A stretch of DNA of 64,000 nucleotides from Tupaia tana. Its lineage: Eukaryota; Chordata; Mammalia; Scandentia; Tupaiidae. The position numbers and the translations under genes were made by a program. Each line of letters starts with the position of its first letter. Position 1 is the stretch's first letter. The notes under the pieces are model-generated. The model was given only the letters and a program-made list of their open reading frames with translations. It had not been told where the DNA came from and searched no databases. The stretch covers positions 12,163,485 through 12,227,484 of the forward strand of contig JAKSZU010000011.1 in NCBI GenBank assembly GCA_026018925.1, given 5' to 3'. Of the stretch, positions 63,626 through 64,000 are shown one piece after another.

Positions 63626-64000
63626 GCTTTAAGCCCACTTCGGAAGCTGCCCCCCACCCCCGTTCTGGCATCCCAGCGTTTGGCCAAATGGATGAGATTT
63701 TCCATCCTCTTGACAGAGAGGTTTTTAAACCTGTTCATGCAATTTCCCAAAGAATCTTATTTCATTCCATTCTAAAATGCTTCCTACTTCTTCCCCAGCT
63801 GGTGTGGTCTTCTCTATCTTGAAAGCCCTTTCTTGATATCTAGGAAGAGCTTTTTTTTTGGCCCGGAATTTCTCTACCTGCAGTGTTGGTTCACAGTCAG
63901 GATTTCTCCTGTGTGCCTGGAAGAGCCGCAGGGCTGGGGGTCTGGAGGTAGCTGTGTGTCTCTGGGGCCGAATGGCCTTCCCTGGGACTCTAGCACGTTT
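63626..64000. other. Single-copy intron to the window edge
   Basis: No repeat or exon found. Confidence 0.5.

Larger units (their letters stand above)
44643..64000 (+). other. GAS7: GAS7 intron downstream of the WW exon (partial)
   Basis: I searched this stretch by eye for the next exon, which should start by completing the Glu codon and encode the second WW Trp, and found none. It holds SINEs, L2, two MaLR-type LTRs, L1M, a Tigger element and microsatellites, all listed separately. Confidence 0.75.

Noticed and set aside
63079-63822. A 247-codon open frame, the longest in the window
   Set aside because: It crosses a MER5A element and a SINE-B, has no domain signature and no exon-like boundaries.

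Overview
The window is nuclear DNA of a placental mammal. It has almost no coding content, a dense load of interspersed repeats, microsatellites and one split coding exon. That exon (44522-44642, + strand) carries the first half of a WW domain and is recognisable as the WW exon of GAS7, a WW/F-BAR adaptor protein of neurons. Everything else is therefore best read as GAS7 intron: the end of a long upstream intron (1-44521) and the start of the next (44643-64000). I found no second exon, RNA gene, promoter island, bacterial-type operon or CRISPR array.

About 70 SINE copies fill roughly a quarter of the window (hand count). They fall into two tRNA-type families. SINE-A is about 260 bp and has a Pol III A box and B box, a middle block with a C6-T/A-G6 palindrome, a (TCTG)n-like pyrimidine run and an A tail. 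A short form of it, called SINE-D here, lacks the middle block, and older diverged SINE-A copies also occur. SINE-B is about 220 bp, and its plus-strand 3' end reads like tcatggaagaaataaataaa. Many SINE-A copies are nearly identical and keep target-site duplications (TSDs), so the family was active recently. The short form resembles AfroSINE as I remember it, and three copies of an RTE/BovB-like tail are present. Both suggest an afrotherian (hyrax, aardvark, tenrec, golden mole, elephant-shrew, sea cow or elephant relatives). This is inference and I could not check it against a repeat library.

Older layers are L1M 3' ends (about 600-1215, 21505-23660, 39825-40320, 54385-54935), L2 and MIR pieces, four MER5A-type hAT elements, two other hAT-like pieces, three pogo/Tigger-group elements and two MaLR-type LTRs (51487-51850 and 59457-59892). 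Young SINEs are often nested in these or stacked on each other: three in tandem at 9345-10182, four or five inside one L1 at 21505-23660, and a SINE inside a SINE inside a Tigger element at 35630-36705.

Region by region: 1-12 kb, L1M, SINE clusters and an intronic segment with a perfect RFX X-box (2307-2320); 12-24 kb, microsatellites, SINEs and an interrupted L1M; 24-36 kb, mostly single-copy intron with SINEs, a Tigger element and an unresolved A/G-rich minus-strand stretch (34862-35420); 36-48 kb, nested repeats, MER5A, L1M and the GAS7 exon; 48-64 kb, L2, LTRs, L1M, SINEs, Tigger and a (GA)24 tract. I see no convincing undescribed gene system. The most useful observations are the SINE family structure, the RTE-like tail elements, the nested insertions and the candidate RFX sites.
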